NCBI GenBank assembly: GCA_902800795.1
Contig: CADCFQ010000020.1
Coordinates: forward strand, 1-43,754
Length of the DNA stretch: 43,754 nt
Reading direction: 5' to 3'
Source of the DNA: an uncultured Ruminococcus sp.
Lineage (GTDB): Bacteria > Bacillota > Clostridia > Oscillospirales > Ruminococcaceae
Under the pieces are notes generated by a model. That model had not been told where the DNA came from, made no database searches, and saw nothing but the letters and a program-made list of their open reading frames with translations. Of this stretch, positions 14,374 through 21,884 are shown piece after piece. Each line of letters starts with the position of its first letter. Positions within the stretch are counted from its first letter, which is position 1. A program made the position numbers and the translations under genes.

Positions 14374-15753
14374 ATGTTAAGCAAGTTTTATCCCTACGAA
14401 TATGCGAAAAGCGTTTTTGAGATAGACTATAACAAACTGTATGATAAGGGCTTCCGAGGCATAATCTTCGATATCGATAATACTCTTGTACACCATGGCG
14501 ATGATTCAACAGAGGCTGTGGATCAGCTGTTTGTGGACATCCACAATGCAGGCTTCAAGACTCTGCTTCTTAGCAACAATGAGAAAAGCAGAGTTGAGCG
14601 GTTTATAAGAAACATCGATACGGATTATATCTGCGACGCAAACAAGCCTGATCCTGCCTGCTATCTTAAAGCCGTTGAAAAGATGGGGCTCGATAAGGAT
14701 CAGGTGGTCTGTATCGGCGACCAGATCTTTACAGATATTTATGGTGCTAACCGTGCAGGGCTGGCAAGCATCCTGGTAAAATATATCAGAGTCAAGGAAG
14801 AGACTATGGTGGGCAAGAGAAGGCTTGCCGAGTATCTGATGCTTGAGACCTGGAAAAGAAACAAAAAGCAGTTCAACCGTATCGGTGATATTTATCCAGA
14901 CGGAACTGACCCGGAAAGTATTGTTACCAGAGATTTTCTTTTCTGCGAGATAAGCCCCGGAGCTTATGCGATATCCGAGGCTAAGGAAAAGTCCAAGAGA
15001 TATGTTAAAGAGCTTACAAGCAAGGACGTTATCGCAAGGACCAAATGCAGACACAGATATCCTGTCATCGTTGCTACTGAGTCGAACGGTCTTATAAAGG
15101 TCGGCAAGGACATTGACCCACAGCTTCAGGAAAACAAGGCTGTTAATATCGACCTTGCCTGCAAGAAGATAAACGGTATCGTTATACATCCCGGTGAGGT
15201 GTTCTCCTTCTGGAAGTCTATCGGAAAGATAACCAAGAAAAAGGGTTATAAGGAAGGCCGTGTTATAAGCGGCGAGATAACCGAGCCCGGACTCGGCGGA
15301 GGACTCTGCAATCTAGGAAACACTATTCACAGATTGGTGCTCCACAGTCCACTGAAGGTCTGGGAGTTCCACAGCCACTCGGATGCGCTTTCTCCCGATC
15401 ACGGAAAGAGAGTTCCCTTCTCTGCTGGTACCTGTGTATGCTATAACTACATAGACTACAGGTTCAAGAACAACACAGATCAGGATTTCCAGCTTCTTGC
15501 GTGGGTAAAGGACAAGACCCTTTTTGCAGAGCTCAGATGCGTTAAGGCACTGCCTTACACTTATGAGCTTTCGGAAGAGGGACATCATTTCCAGCAGGAG
15601 GATGACGGAAAGTTCTACAGAGTGTCCAAGATCTATAAGAACACTCTCGATAAGAAGAGCGGCGAACTTGTAAACAAGGAGCTTGTACTCGACAACCACT
15701 CCGAGGTCATGTATGATTATGATATGATACCAAAGGAGCTTATTGAGGTTTAA
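14374..15753 (+). CDS. HAD phosphatase (YqeG-like) fused to a VanW domain
   Basis: One uninterrupted 459-residue frame contains two families. Residues about 1-175 are a YqeG-type HAD-IIIA phosphatase with the catalytic FDIDNT, LLSNN, NKPDP and CIGDQIFTDIYGANR motifs. Residues about 200-459 are a VanW domain with HPGEVFSFWKSIG, the GGGLCNLGN signature and an HSHSD...FSAGT segment. VanW is named after vanB clusters, but its function is unknown and no other van gene is here. YqeG phosphatases normally stand alone at about 170 residues, so the fusion is notable. It lacks a signal peptide or membrane segment. The ATG at 14374 follows AGGTGA. Confidence 0.88.
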   Translation: MLSKFYPYEYAKSVFEIDYNKLYDKGFRGIIFDIDNTLVHHGDDSTEAVDQLFVDIHNAGFKTLLLSNNEKSRVERFIRNIDTDYICDANKPDPACYLKAVEKMGLDKDQVVCIGDQIFTDIYGANRAGLASILVKYIRVKEETMVGKRRLAEYLMLETWKRNKKQFNRIGDIYPDGTDPESIVTRDFLFCEISPGAYAISEAKEKSKRYVKELTSKDVIARTKCRHRYPVIVATESNGLIKVGKDIDPQLQENKAVNIDLACKKINGIVIHPGEVFSFWKSIGKITKKKGYKEGRVISGEITEPGLGGGLCNLGNTIHRLVLHSPLKVWEFHSHSDALSPDHGKRVPFSAGTCVCYNYIDYRFKNNTDQDFQLLAWVKDKTLFAELRCVKALPYTYELSEEGHHFQQEDDGKFYRVSKIYKNTLDKKSGELVNKELVLDNHSEVMYDYDMIPKELIEV

Positions 15754-15759
15754 AGCATA

Positions 15760-15789
15760 ACGGTATGTCTTAAAGGCATACCGTTTTTT
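15760..15789 (+). terminator. Intrinsic terminator after the YqeG-VanW gene
   Basis: ACGGTATG and CATACCGT form an 8-bp stem with a nine-base loop, followed by a run of T. The same stem sequence recurs in the terminators at 28865 and 33311. Confidence 0.92.
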
Positions 15790-15790
15790 G

Positions 15791-15819
15791 TTGACAAGAG
15801 CGTATCACTGTGATACAAT
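15791..15819 (+). promoter_or_regulatory. Flavodoxin promoter with overlapping palindrome
   Basis: TTGACA (15791-15796), a 17-base spacer and TACAAT (15814-15819) form a strong promoter immediately after the preceding terminator. A perfect palindrome, GTATCAC-T-GTGATAC (15802-15816), fills the spacer and enters the -10, a repressor-site geometry. MarR- or HxlR-type redox regulators bind sites of this general form; that is inference. Confidence 0.85.
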
Positions 15820-15864
15820 ACTGTTAAGCCAAAGTGCTTTGACACTGTGAAGGGAGTTGATCTT

Positions 15865-16344
15865 ATGAGCAAGATACTGGTAGCTTATTTTTCGGCAGAG
15901 GGAAACACCAGAAAGGTGGCGGCCGCTTTTTCAAAGATAACAGGCGGCGAGCTTTTTGAGATAAAGCCTGTGGAGCCCTATACAAAGGCCGATATCAACT
16001 GGCTTAACCCGGTCTCGAGATGCAACAAGGAAAAGATCGGTAAAAAGGATGTCCCCGTAGAAGGAAAGGTCGAAGACTTTGAAAGCTTTGACACTGTGTT
16101 CCTTGGCTTTCCTATCTGGTATTACGGAGCTCCGAATGTTGTGAACACCTTTGTCAAGGACTATGACTGGAGCGACAAAAAGATAGTTCTGTTTGCTACC
16201 TCCGGAAGCTCGGATCTCAACAAGACCGCAGAAAAGCTGGCGCCTTATCTCAAAGGAGACTATGAGATAGTCGCACAGAAGCTGGTAAAGCCGGCAGACA
16301 CATCGGCGGACCTTAAAGCATTTGCAGCTGAGGCGCTGAAATAA
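15865..16344 (+). CDS. Flavodoxin family protein
   Basis: The 159-residue protein carries an N-terminal FMN phosphate-binding loop (AYFSAEGNTRKVA, about residues 7-19). It also has the GFPIWYYGAPN segment that contacts the flavin ring (about 80-90) and a late FATSGSSDL loop. It belongs to the flavodoxin-like NAD(P)H:quinone-reductase group and should carry electrons or reduce quinones in the cytoplasm. ATG 15865 follows AGGGAG; an in-frame GTG at 15847 lies upstream of that site and is rejected. It is a single-gene unit under a promoter with an embedded palindrome. Confidence 0.9.
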   Translation: MSKILVAYFSAEGNTRKVAAAFSKITGGELFEIKPVEPYTKADINWLNPVSRCNKEKIGKKDVPVEGKVEDFESFDTVFLGFPIWYYGAPNVVNTFVKDYDWSDKKIVLFATSGSSDLNKTAEKLAPYLKGDYEIVAQKLVKPADTSADLKAFAAEALK

Positions 16345-16356
16345 TAAGATATACAA

Positions 16357-16398
16357 ATATCCTCTCCTGCCTATATGGCGGGAGAGGATATCCTTTTT
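16357..16398 (+). terminator. Intrinsic terminator after flavodoxin
   Basis: ATATCCTCTCCTGCC and GGCGGGAGAGGATAT make a 15-bp stem with one G-T pair and a five-base loop, followed by CCTTTTTG. The stem shares TATCCTCTC...GAGAGGATA with the terminator at 25400. Confidence 0.93.
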
Positions 16399-16405
16399 GA
16401 TTCAG

Positions 16406-16437
16406 GCTATACCGGGAATGATCGGGTATAGCTTTTT
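16406..16437 (+). terminator. Second terminator in tandem
   Basis: GCTATACC (16406-16413) and GGTATAGC (16425-16432) form an 8-bp stem followed by five T on the plus strand. It lies between convergent genes. On the minus strand it lacks a T tract, so it mainly protects the dehydrogenase gene from plus-strand readthrough. Confidence 0.7.
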
Positions 16438-16440
16438 GTT

Positions 16441-17202
16441 TTACAGCCCTATAGAGCCTGTGTAGGTCGGGAAATCAGCTTCCGCAAGCCTTACGGCCTC
16501 TTCAAGAGTCAGGCCGTGGAAATTGCCGGCTGCAAAGTCCCTGCCCGACTTTTTGTCATCGATGAACGCACCGACTACAACTCCGGGAAGAGAGCTCTCG
16601 GGTGCATTAGGCGCATGGCTTCCGCCGAGGTCTGTTCTGCACCAGCCCGGGTCTGTGATGTTTATGCAGACGTCTGTTCCGTTATACTTAGAAGCAAGAT
16701 CCATAGTTACCTTGTCCAGAGCGGCCTTGCTTGCAGAATAGCCCGCCTGCTCAGGCTCGAGCCTTATACCGCTGGTCGTGTTGACTATCCTGCCAAAACC
16801 TCTCTTTTCCATAAGCGGCAGAAAATGATAAACTATCATCATCGGAGCGATAGTATTTATCTTGAAGCTCTCCTCATAATCGGAAGCCGGTGTTTTGAGA
16901 TACTCATTCCTGTAAGCTATCTGTATCCCGGCATTGTTGAGAACTATATCAACATCAACGCCGAGAGCATCGATCTCTCTGAGCATCTTCTCGACCTGTG
17001 AAAGGTCCGAGAACTCTGCACCGACAGCATACGCTTCAACACCGAGAGCCTTTACTTCTTCAAGAACCTTATCACAGTGCTCCTTTGTTCTTCCCTGCAA
17101 AATAAGGTTACAGCCCTTCTTTGCCATGAAAAGCGCAGCACCGTAGCCTATGCCTCTTGCGGCTCCGGTAATAAAAGCCCAGCGTCCTTTTACATCAACC
17201 AT
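16441..17202 (-). CDS. Short-chain dehydrogenase/reductase
   Basis: A classical SDR of 253 residues. It has the cofactor-binding TGAARGIG (about residues 11-18), NNAG (about 90-93), a catalytic Ser in TTSG (about 143), and YSASK (about 156-160). The substrate is unknown. Its start overlaps the end of the upstream epimerase-like gene by eight bases, so the two are cotranscribed and perhaps translationally coupled. It is the last gene of a minus-strand run that begins with a two-component system. Confidence 0.9.
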   Translation of the reverse strand: MVDVKGRWAFITGAARGIGYGAALFMAKKGCNLILQGRTKEHCDKVLEEVKALGVEAYAVGAEFSDLSQVEKMLREIDALGVDVDIVLNNAGIQIAYRNEYLKTPASDYEESFKINTIAPMMIVYHFLPLMEKRGFGRIVNTTSGIRLEPEQAGYSASKAALDKVTMDLASKYNGTDVCINITDPGWCRTDLGGSHAPNAPESSLPGVVVGAFIDDKKSGRDFAAGNFHGLTLEEAVRLAEADFPTYTGSIGL

Positions 17203-18214
17203 TTAAAACTTCCTCCTTTGCTTTATCGAGCGCCGCTATCACCCTGTCACACCACTGATCGAATTCAGGATCCGTGTTCTGAAGCTCAGGGTGAGCCAGT
17301 ATATTCCTGACAGTCATCGCAATACCGTCTCTTGCGCTTATCTCACAATTAAAATCCGGGACCAAAGACTTGATCTTGGAGTTATCAAAGACCACAGAAT
17401 TAGACTTATCGCCTATCAGGCCGCCCTCATAATCATAGCTGCTCATATCCGCAAGTGTCCTAGCAGACACATAATAGGGGTTTAGCTCAACGCCCAGCGC
17501 ATCAGCGATAGCTCGGTAGATATCGTTCCATGGCACGCTCTCATCAGAGGTGATATGGAAAGCTTCGCCTATCGCCTTTGGGTTTCCGATTAGGCCGACA
17601 AAGCCCTTAGCAAAATCGCTGTTATGGGTTATGGTCCACAGGGAGCTTCCGTCTCCGTGGATAATGACAGGCTTGCCGTCCATGATACGCTTAACGACCT
17701 GCCAGCTGCCGCCGTTGCCGTGAACACCGAGAGGAACGCTTCGCTCATCATAGGTGTGACTTGGACGAACGACCGTCACAGGAAAACCATCCCTGCGGTA
17801 ACGCTCGAACAGATAGTCCTCACAGGCCTTCTTGTTTCTCGAATACTCCCAATAGGGGTTTTCAAGCGGGGTCTCTTCGGTTATGACATAACTCTTCGGC
17901 GGCTTTAAATAAGCGGATGCCGAACTGATATAGATGTACTGCTTTGTCCTGTCTTTAAACAGTCTGAAATCACGCTCCGCCTGGGAGGGCACAAAGCCAA
18001 TGAATTCGCCGACACAGTCAAAGGTCATATCTCCAAGGATCCTGTCGGTCTCTGCTTCGTCGGAAATGTCAGCCTTGATAGTCTTTACTCCGTCGGGAAG
18101 TTCGCTGTTTCTGGTGCCACGGTTAAGAAGATACAGCTCGTGGCCCTTGGCGGCTAAGAGTTTTGTGATCGCCATACTGATCGTGCCGGTGCCGCCGATG
18201 AGAAGAATTTTCAT
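17195..18214 (-). CDS. NAD-dependent epimerase/dehydratase family protein
   Basis: An extended SDR of 339 residues. It has the nucleotide-binding GGTGTIS (about residues 7-13), a SSASAY segment (about 96-101), YSRNKKACE (about 123-131) carrying the catalytic Tyr-xxx-Lys, and RPSHTY (about 150). It resembles the atypical epimerases related to chloroplast CSP41/isoflavone-reductase types rather than a defined sugar epimerase. Substrate unknown. It starts nine bases after the alcohol dehydrogenase stop and overlaps the SDR gene downstream. Confidence 0.85.
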   Translation of the reverse strand: MKILLIGGTGTISMAITKLLAAKGHELYLLNRGTRNSELPDGVKTIKADISDEAETDRILGDMTFDCVGEFIGFVPSQAERDFRLFKDRTKQYIYISSASAYLKPPKSYVITEETPLENPYWEYSRNKKACEDYLFERYRRDGFPVTVVRPSHTYDERSVPLGVHGNGGSWQVVKRIMDGKPVIIHGDGSSLWTITHNSDFAKGFVGLIGNPKAIGEAFHITSDESVPWNDIYRAIADALGVELNPYYVSARTLADMSSYDYEGGLIGDKSNSVVFDNSKIKSLVPDFNCEISARDGIAMTVRNILAHPELQNTDPEFDQWCDRVIAALDKAKEEVLNG

Positions 18215-18223
18215 AGTTCCTCC

Positions 18224-19402
18224 TTAAAGTGATGCGTGTGCTGCTATGCGATAGATCTCTGCGCAGTCCTCTGCCGTCAGCTCGACAAAGCCTGCACGCT
18301 TGCCGTCTCCTACGCCAAGCTTATCAACAAGTGTCGGTATGTCCTCTTCCTTGGCGCCAAGCTCCTCAAAGTTTATAGGCATACCTATGCTGTGAAGAAA
18401 CTCTCTGAATCTCCTGATGCCCTCAAGAGCCGTAGTCTCAGGGTCTTCAAAATTCATCTGACAGCCAAACACTCTCGTTGCCATCTGGCAGAAGCGCATA
18501 ACATCGTGGCTGTGGACAAATTCCATCCACGCAGGCATCATAACCGCAAGGCCTGCACCGTGAGCTACGTCATAAAGGCCGGAAAGCTCGTGCTCAAGGC
18601 CGTGGCTGTTCCAATCCTGTGATCTTCCCACGCCAACAATATTATTGTGAGCAACCATTCCTGCCCACATTATATTCGCTCTTGCATCATAATTGTCAGG
18701 GTCCTCTATAACTCTCGGGGTCTCCTTTACCATAGTAAGGAGCACAGCCTCGCAGAGCCTGTCCGTGATCTCGACCTCACGGGTGTTTGTGAAGTAGCGC
18801 TCAAAAACGTGAGCCATGATATCCGTAGCACCGCAGGCTGTCTGATATGCAGGCAGGGTCTGAGTAAGGGCAGGGTCAAGGATGGAAAAGCGTGAACGGA
18901 TAAGGTCGGAGCCTGTTCCACGTTTAAGCATCCCATCTTCTTTTGTGATAACGGAGTTTCCGGAGCCCTCGCTTCCGGCAGCTGCTATCGTGAGAACGAC
19001 ACCTATCGGGAGCGCCTTCTCTATCTGCTTACCGCTGTAGAAATCCCAGAAATCGCCGTCATAAGGAACGCCTATAGCGATAGCCTTTGAGGAGTCGATG
19101 ACCGAACCGCCGCCAACAGCAAGGATAAAGTCAACGCTCTCTTTTCTGCAAAGCTCGATACCCTGATAAACAAGGGTGTCCCTGGGATTAGGCTTTACAC
19201 CTCCCAGTTCAACAAAGCCGATTCCGGCATCACTGAGAGACTTTTTCACACGATCTATAAGTCCCGACTTTACTGCCGAGCCCGAGCCGTAATGGATAAG
19301 CACCTTGCCGGCGCCGTATTTTTTAGCGTAGGCTCCGCATTCATCCTCACGGCCCTTGCCGAAAACGAACTCCGTGGGACTGTAAAACTCAAAATTCTGC
19401 AT
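18224..19402 (-). CDS. Iron-containing alcohol dehydrogenase
   Basis: The 392-residue protein is a group III alcohol dehydrogenase of the NADH-dependent butanol dehydrogenase / YqhD type. The nucleotide-binding AVGGGSVIDSSKAIA is at about residues 93-107. Metal ligands come from the ATDIMAHVFERYF region, and two further His are in SHGLEHELSG and VAHGAGLAV. It reduces aldehydes or oxidises alcohols in the cytoplasm. ATG 19402 is preferred because AAAGG lies nine bases upstream; ATG 19411 would touch that site. It begins 37 bases after the kinase stop with no terminator between. Confidence 0.9.
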   Translation of the reverse strand: MQNFEFYSPTEFVFGKGREDECGAYAKKYGAGKVLIHYGSGSAVKSGLIDRVKKSLSDAGIGFVELGGVKPNPRDTLVYQGIELCRKESVDFILAVGGGSVIDSSKAIAIGVPYDGDFWDFYSGKQIEKALPIGVVLTIAAAGSEGSGNSVITKEDGMLKRGTGSDLIRSRFSILDPALTQTLPAYQTACGATDIMAHVFERYFTNTREVEITDRLCEAVLLTMVKETPRVIEDPDNYDARANIMWAGMVAHNNIVGVGRSQDWNSHGLEHELSGLYDVAHGAGLAVMMPAWMEFVHSHDVMRFCQMATRVFGCQMNFEDPETTALEGIRRFREFLHSIGMPINFEELGAKEEDIPTLVDKLGVGDGKRAGFVELTAEDCAEIYRIAAHASL

Positions 19403-19439
19403 ACATATCATCCTTTCGTGTATATGGTATAGGACTCAC

Positions 19440-21059
19440 CTAAAAAGTGACTGTAAAAAAGACCTTGTAGCCGTTCTGCTCCACTGATATGTCGGCTCCG
19501 TGCAAATGGGCGATCGAAGCGGCGATAGGCAGGCCAAGACCGTAGCCGCTGCTGGAATGAGATTCATCGCTTCGATAGAAGCGCTCAAATAGCATCTGCT
19601 TCTTTGAAGCATCGAAGTTTTGGCATACGTTTGTAACTGTAAGCACCGGACGAGAAGCCTGGGTAAGGCTTACAAATATCTCGGTGTTCTCATCGGAATA
19701 CTTTACAGCGTTGTCAACAAGGATGCCCACAAGCTGTGAGATCTTCTGCTCTATGCCTTCGTAGGTTATATCAGGAGCTATATCGCTCTCGATCATCCTT
19801 CCCTGCTCGAAAGCAATGCTGTCGAATGAAAGAAGGGTGTTTGTAACCGTCCGGCTGAGATCAAAGGAGCAGAAATTCTCCTTTGATGCGCTCTCTTCAT
19901 TCTTTGACAGATCAAGGAGCCCCTTTACAAGCTTTGCCATACTTTCTGATTGTCGCCGTATAGAGTCGAGCCAGCGGTTTTCGCCTATCTCATCGTGCAA
20001 AAGATCAGCGTTAGCCGAGATGATAGTAACAGGCGTTTTAAGCTCATGGCTCGCTTCAGAAACGAACCTGCGCTGACGGGCTATAGCTTCTTCTGCCGGC
20101 TTTGCAACGCTCCTGGAATAGATAAGGATGATAACAAAAAGTATTGCCAGAACAGCCACACCGGCTATGACCGAAGTCCTTGTCAGCCATGAAAGCATAT
20201 ATCCGCCGCTGTTCTCATCTACATAGACAAGGATCTTAGCTCCGCCTTTTTCTATAACATTTCTTGAATAATTGTGAGAACCAAGCTTTAAATCCGATGA
20301 AAGGTCAAGCTCATTTATCTGATCGGTCGTCAGCTCCTCGCCGCTGTTTCCGCTGTTGAAAAGCGCTGTTTCGCCATTGTCCCGAACAACATAAAAGCAT
20401 TTCTGCGCCGAAACGACATCGGGCACCTTTCCGTCAAAAAGGTCCGAAAAGCCGTTCTGCTTTTTTATATATCTGGGAGCTCCGTCCTTGAACACTATCT
20501 TTATCCTGTCAATTTTAAGCTCTGTATCAACTCCGCTTGTTGATCTTGCAGAGGATGTCCACCACCGTGAGGAAATATACATCCAGCTGTCATACCTGAC
20601 TGCTTTTTTGTAGTTGCCGGTTATCTGCTTCATATCCTCAAAATCAACAGTAATGGCGGTATTATCCTTATTAAAAGCAAAAGCTCTGCTGAATCTGAGA
20701 CGATTGCCTTCTGCGGTATAGCCGTAATAGCAGATATCGCTTCCGCCGCAGTACCAATCGGAGCCTGTGGTGTTGGTGATAGTTCCGTAAAACAGGACCT
20801 TCGACACAGTGTCCGGCGCATACGGGATATCAAAGTCAGCCGTCGGCATCTGTTCAAGCTCGATAGTAACCGAGTTTTCCTTGACATCGCCCACCTCAAC
20901 AGCATTCGCTATCATTTCGCAGACAGCGCTTGTGTCTTTTTTTGTGATGTAATTCATCATCAGGTTAAGCGACACCGTGATGACAAGAACCATAAAAACG
21001 GAGATAAGCATAGCCGCAATTATAAAGCGCCGCCTTATCTGTCTTACCGTATCCTTCAT
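19440..21059 (-). CDS. Sensor histidine kinase
   Basis: The 539-residue membrane kinase has TM1 at about residues 12-34 and a roughly 260-residue extracellular domain I cannot name. TM2 is at about 295-315. A HisKA domain with the phosphoacceptor His 338 in SHELKTP follows, then an ATPase domain with the N box DNAVKYS and a GYGLGLPIA G box. The large outer domain suggests it senses an extracellular or cell-wall signal. Its start overlaps the response regulator stop by ATGA. The partner regulator and the divergent CotH lipoproteins make envelope control a reasonable guess. Confidence 0.93.
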   Translation of the reverse strand: MKDTVRQIRRRFIIAAMLISVFMVLVITVSLNLMMNYITKKDTSAVCEMIANAVEVGDVKENSVTIELEQMPTADFDIPYAPDTVSKVLFYGTITNTTGSDWYCGGSDICYYGYTAEGNRLRFSRAFAFNKDNTAITVDFEDMKQITGNYKKAVRYDSWMYISSRWWTSSARSTSGVDTELKIDRIKIVFKDGAPRYIKKQNGFSDLFDGKVPDVVSAQKCFYVVRDNGETALFNSGNSGEELTTDQINELDLSSDLKLGSHNYSRNVIEKGGAKILVYVDENSGGYMLSWLTRTSVIAGVAVLAILFVIILIYSRSVAKPAEEAIARQRRFVSEASHELKTPVTIISANADLLHDEIGENRWLDSIRRQSESMAKLVKGLLDLSKNEESASKENFCSFDLSRTVTNTLLSFDSIAFEQGRMIESDIAPDITYEGIEQKISQLVGILVDNAVKYSDENTEIFVSLTQASRPVLTVTNVCQNFDASKKQMLFERFYRSDESHSSSGYGLGLPIAASIAHLHGADISVEQNGYKVFFTVTF

Positions 21060-21733
21060 TTTTTCTCCTCTAAAATGTATCCTGCGCCCTTAACAGCGTT
21101 GATACTTATATCTGCGCCAATAGCAGAAAGCTTTTTCCTGAGAAAAGAGATGTAGACCGCCACATTATTATACTCGGTCTCCGCATCAAAGCCCCAGATG
21201 CGCTCGACGAAGCGTTCCTTGGGAATGATTATCCCATGGTTTATCATAAGAAGCTCCAGAAACTGGTATTCCTTGGTGCCGAGCGCTATGGACTGGCTGC
21301 CGCAGCAGATCTCATGCTTCGTGCTGCTCAGGACAATATTTCCAAAGCTAAGGTCATCCGGCACATAAGCGTTTCTTGAACGCCTTGCAAGCGCCTTGAC
21401 CCTGGCTGTGAATTCAGACTTTGAAAAAGGTTTTGTCAGATAGTCATCAGCGCCTATCTCAAAGCCTCTCACTTTGTCCTCATCCTGGGAAAGAGCCGTG
21501 AGCATAAGAACAGCAGAACCTATCTTGTTCTTTCTTATCCGGCTCAGAATATCGAAGCCGTTCATATTCGGCAGCATAACATCAAGAACTATCATATCAT
21601 AGGTATCGGTAAGAGCCTCATAAAGCCCATCCTCACCGTCATAGACCGCATTTGTGATAAAGCCCTCATTGTTAAGCATCTGTGCCAGAGCATCAGCAAG
21701 ATCGGTCTGGTCTTCAACTATAAGGATCTTCAT
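21056..21733 (-). CDS. OmpR/PhoB-type response regulator
   Basis: The 225-residue protein has a receiver domain (about residues 1-115). Its acidic pocket includes EDQ at the N terminus, the phosphorylation site is Asp 51 in VLDVMLPN, and Lys is in LTKPF. A winged-helix DNA-binding domain (about 125-220) ends in NAVKGAGY. ATG 21733 is chosen for the AGGGGAG site upstream; the open frame continues to 21850, but the extension lacks any family similarity and crosses the promoter region. It overlaps the kinase gene by four bases and is divergent from the CotH gene 151 bases away. Confidence 0.94.
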   Translation of the reverse strand: MKILIVEDQTDLADALAQMLNNEGFITNAVYDGEDGLYEALTDTYDMIVLDVMLPNMNGFDILSRIRKNKIGSAVLMLTALSQDEDKVRGFEIGADDYLTKPFSKSEFTARVKALARRSRNAYVPDDLSFGNIVLSSTKHEICCGSQSIALGTKEYQFLELLMINHGIIIPKERFVERIWGFDAETEYNNVAVYISFLRKKLSAIGADISINAVKGAGYILEEKK

Positions 21734-21794
21734 AAAAAACACTCCCCTGTTTCTCCCTTGTGATCGATTATAAGCTATTACCATTAAATTTTCG

Positions 21795-21824
21795 TTGAAA
21801 CTGAACAGAATCTTCAATGATAAT
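21795..21824 (+). promoter_or_regulatory. Possible promoter for the CotH lipoprotein pair
   Basis: TTGAAA (21795-21800), an 18-base spacer and GATAAT (21819-21824) are the best match in the 151-base divergent region. For the minus strand only a -10 (TATAAT at 21767-21772) is convincing. The region also has ATTAAATT and AATTTAAT as inverted copies, which might be regulator contacts. Confidence 0.35.
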
Positions 21825-21884
21825 TTAATCTTTATGTAATAGTATAACATTATATTGTTAATTCAATATGAAAGGATGTAGAAT

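Noticed and set aside
14374..15753. Vancomycin resistance determinant
   Set aside because: Only a VanW domain is present. There is no vanH, vanA/B ligase, vanX or vanS/R pair, and VanW is not needed for resistance.
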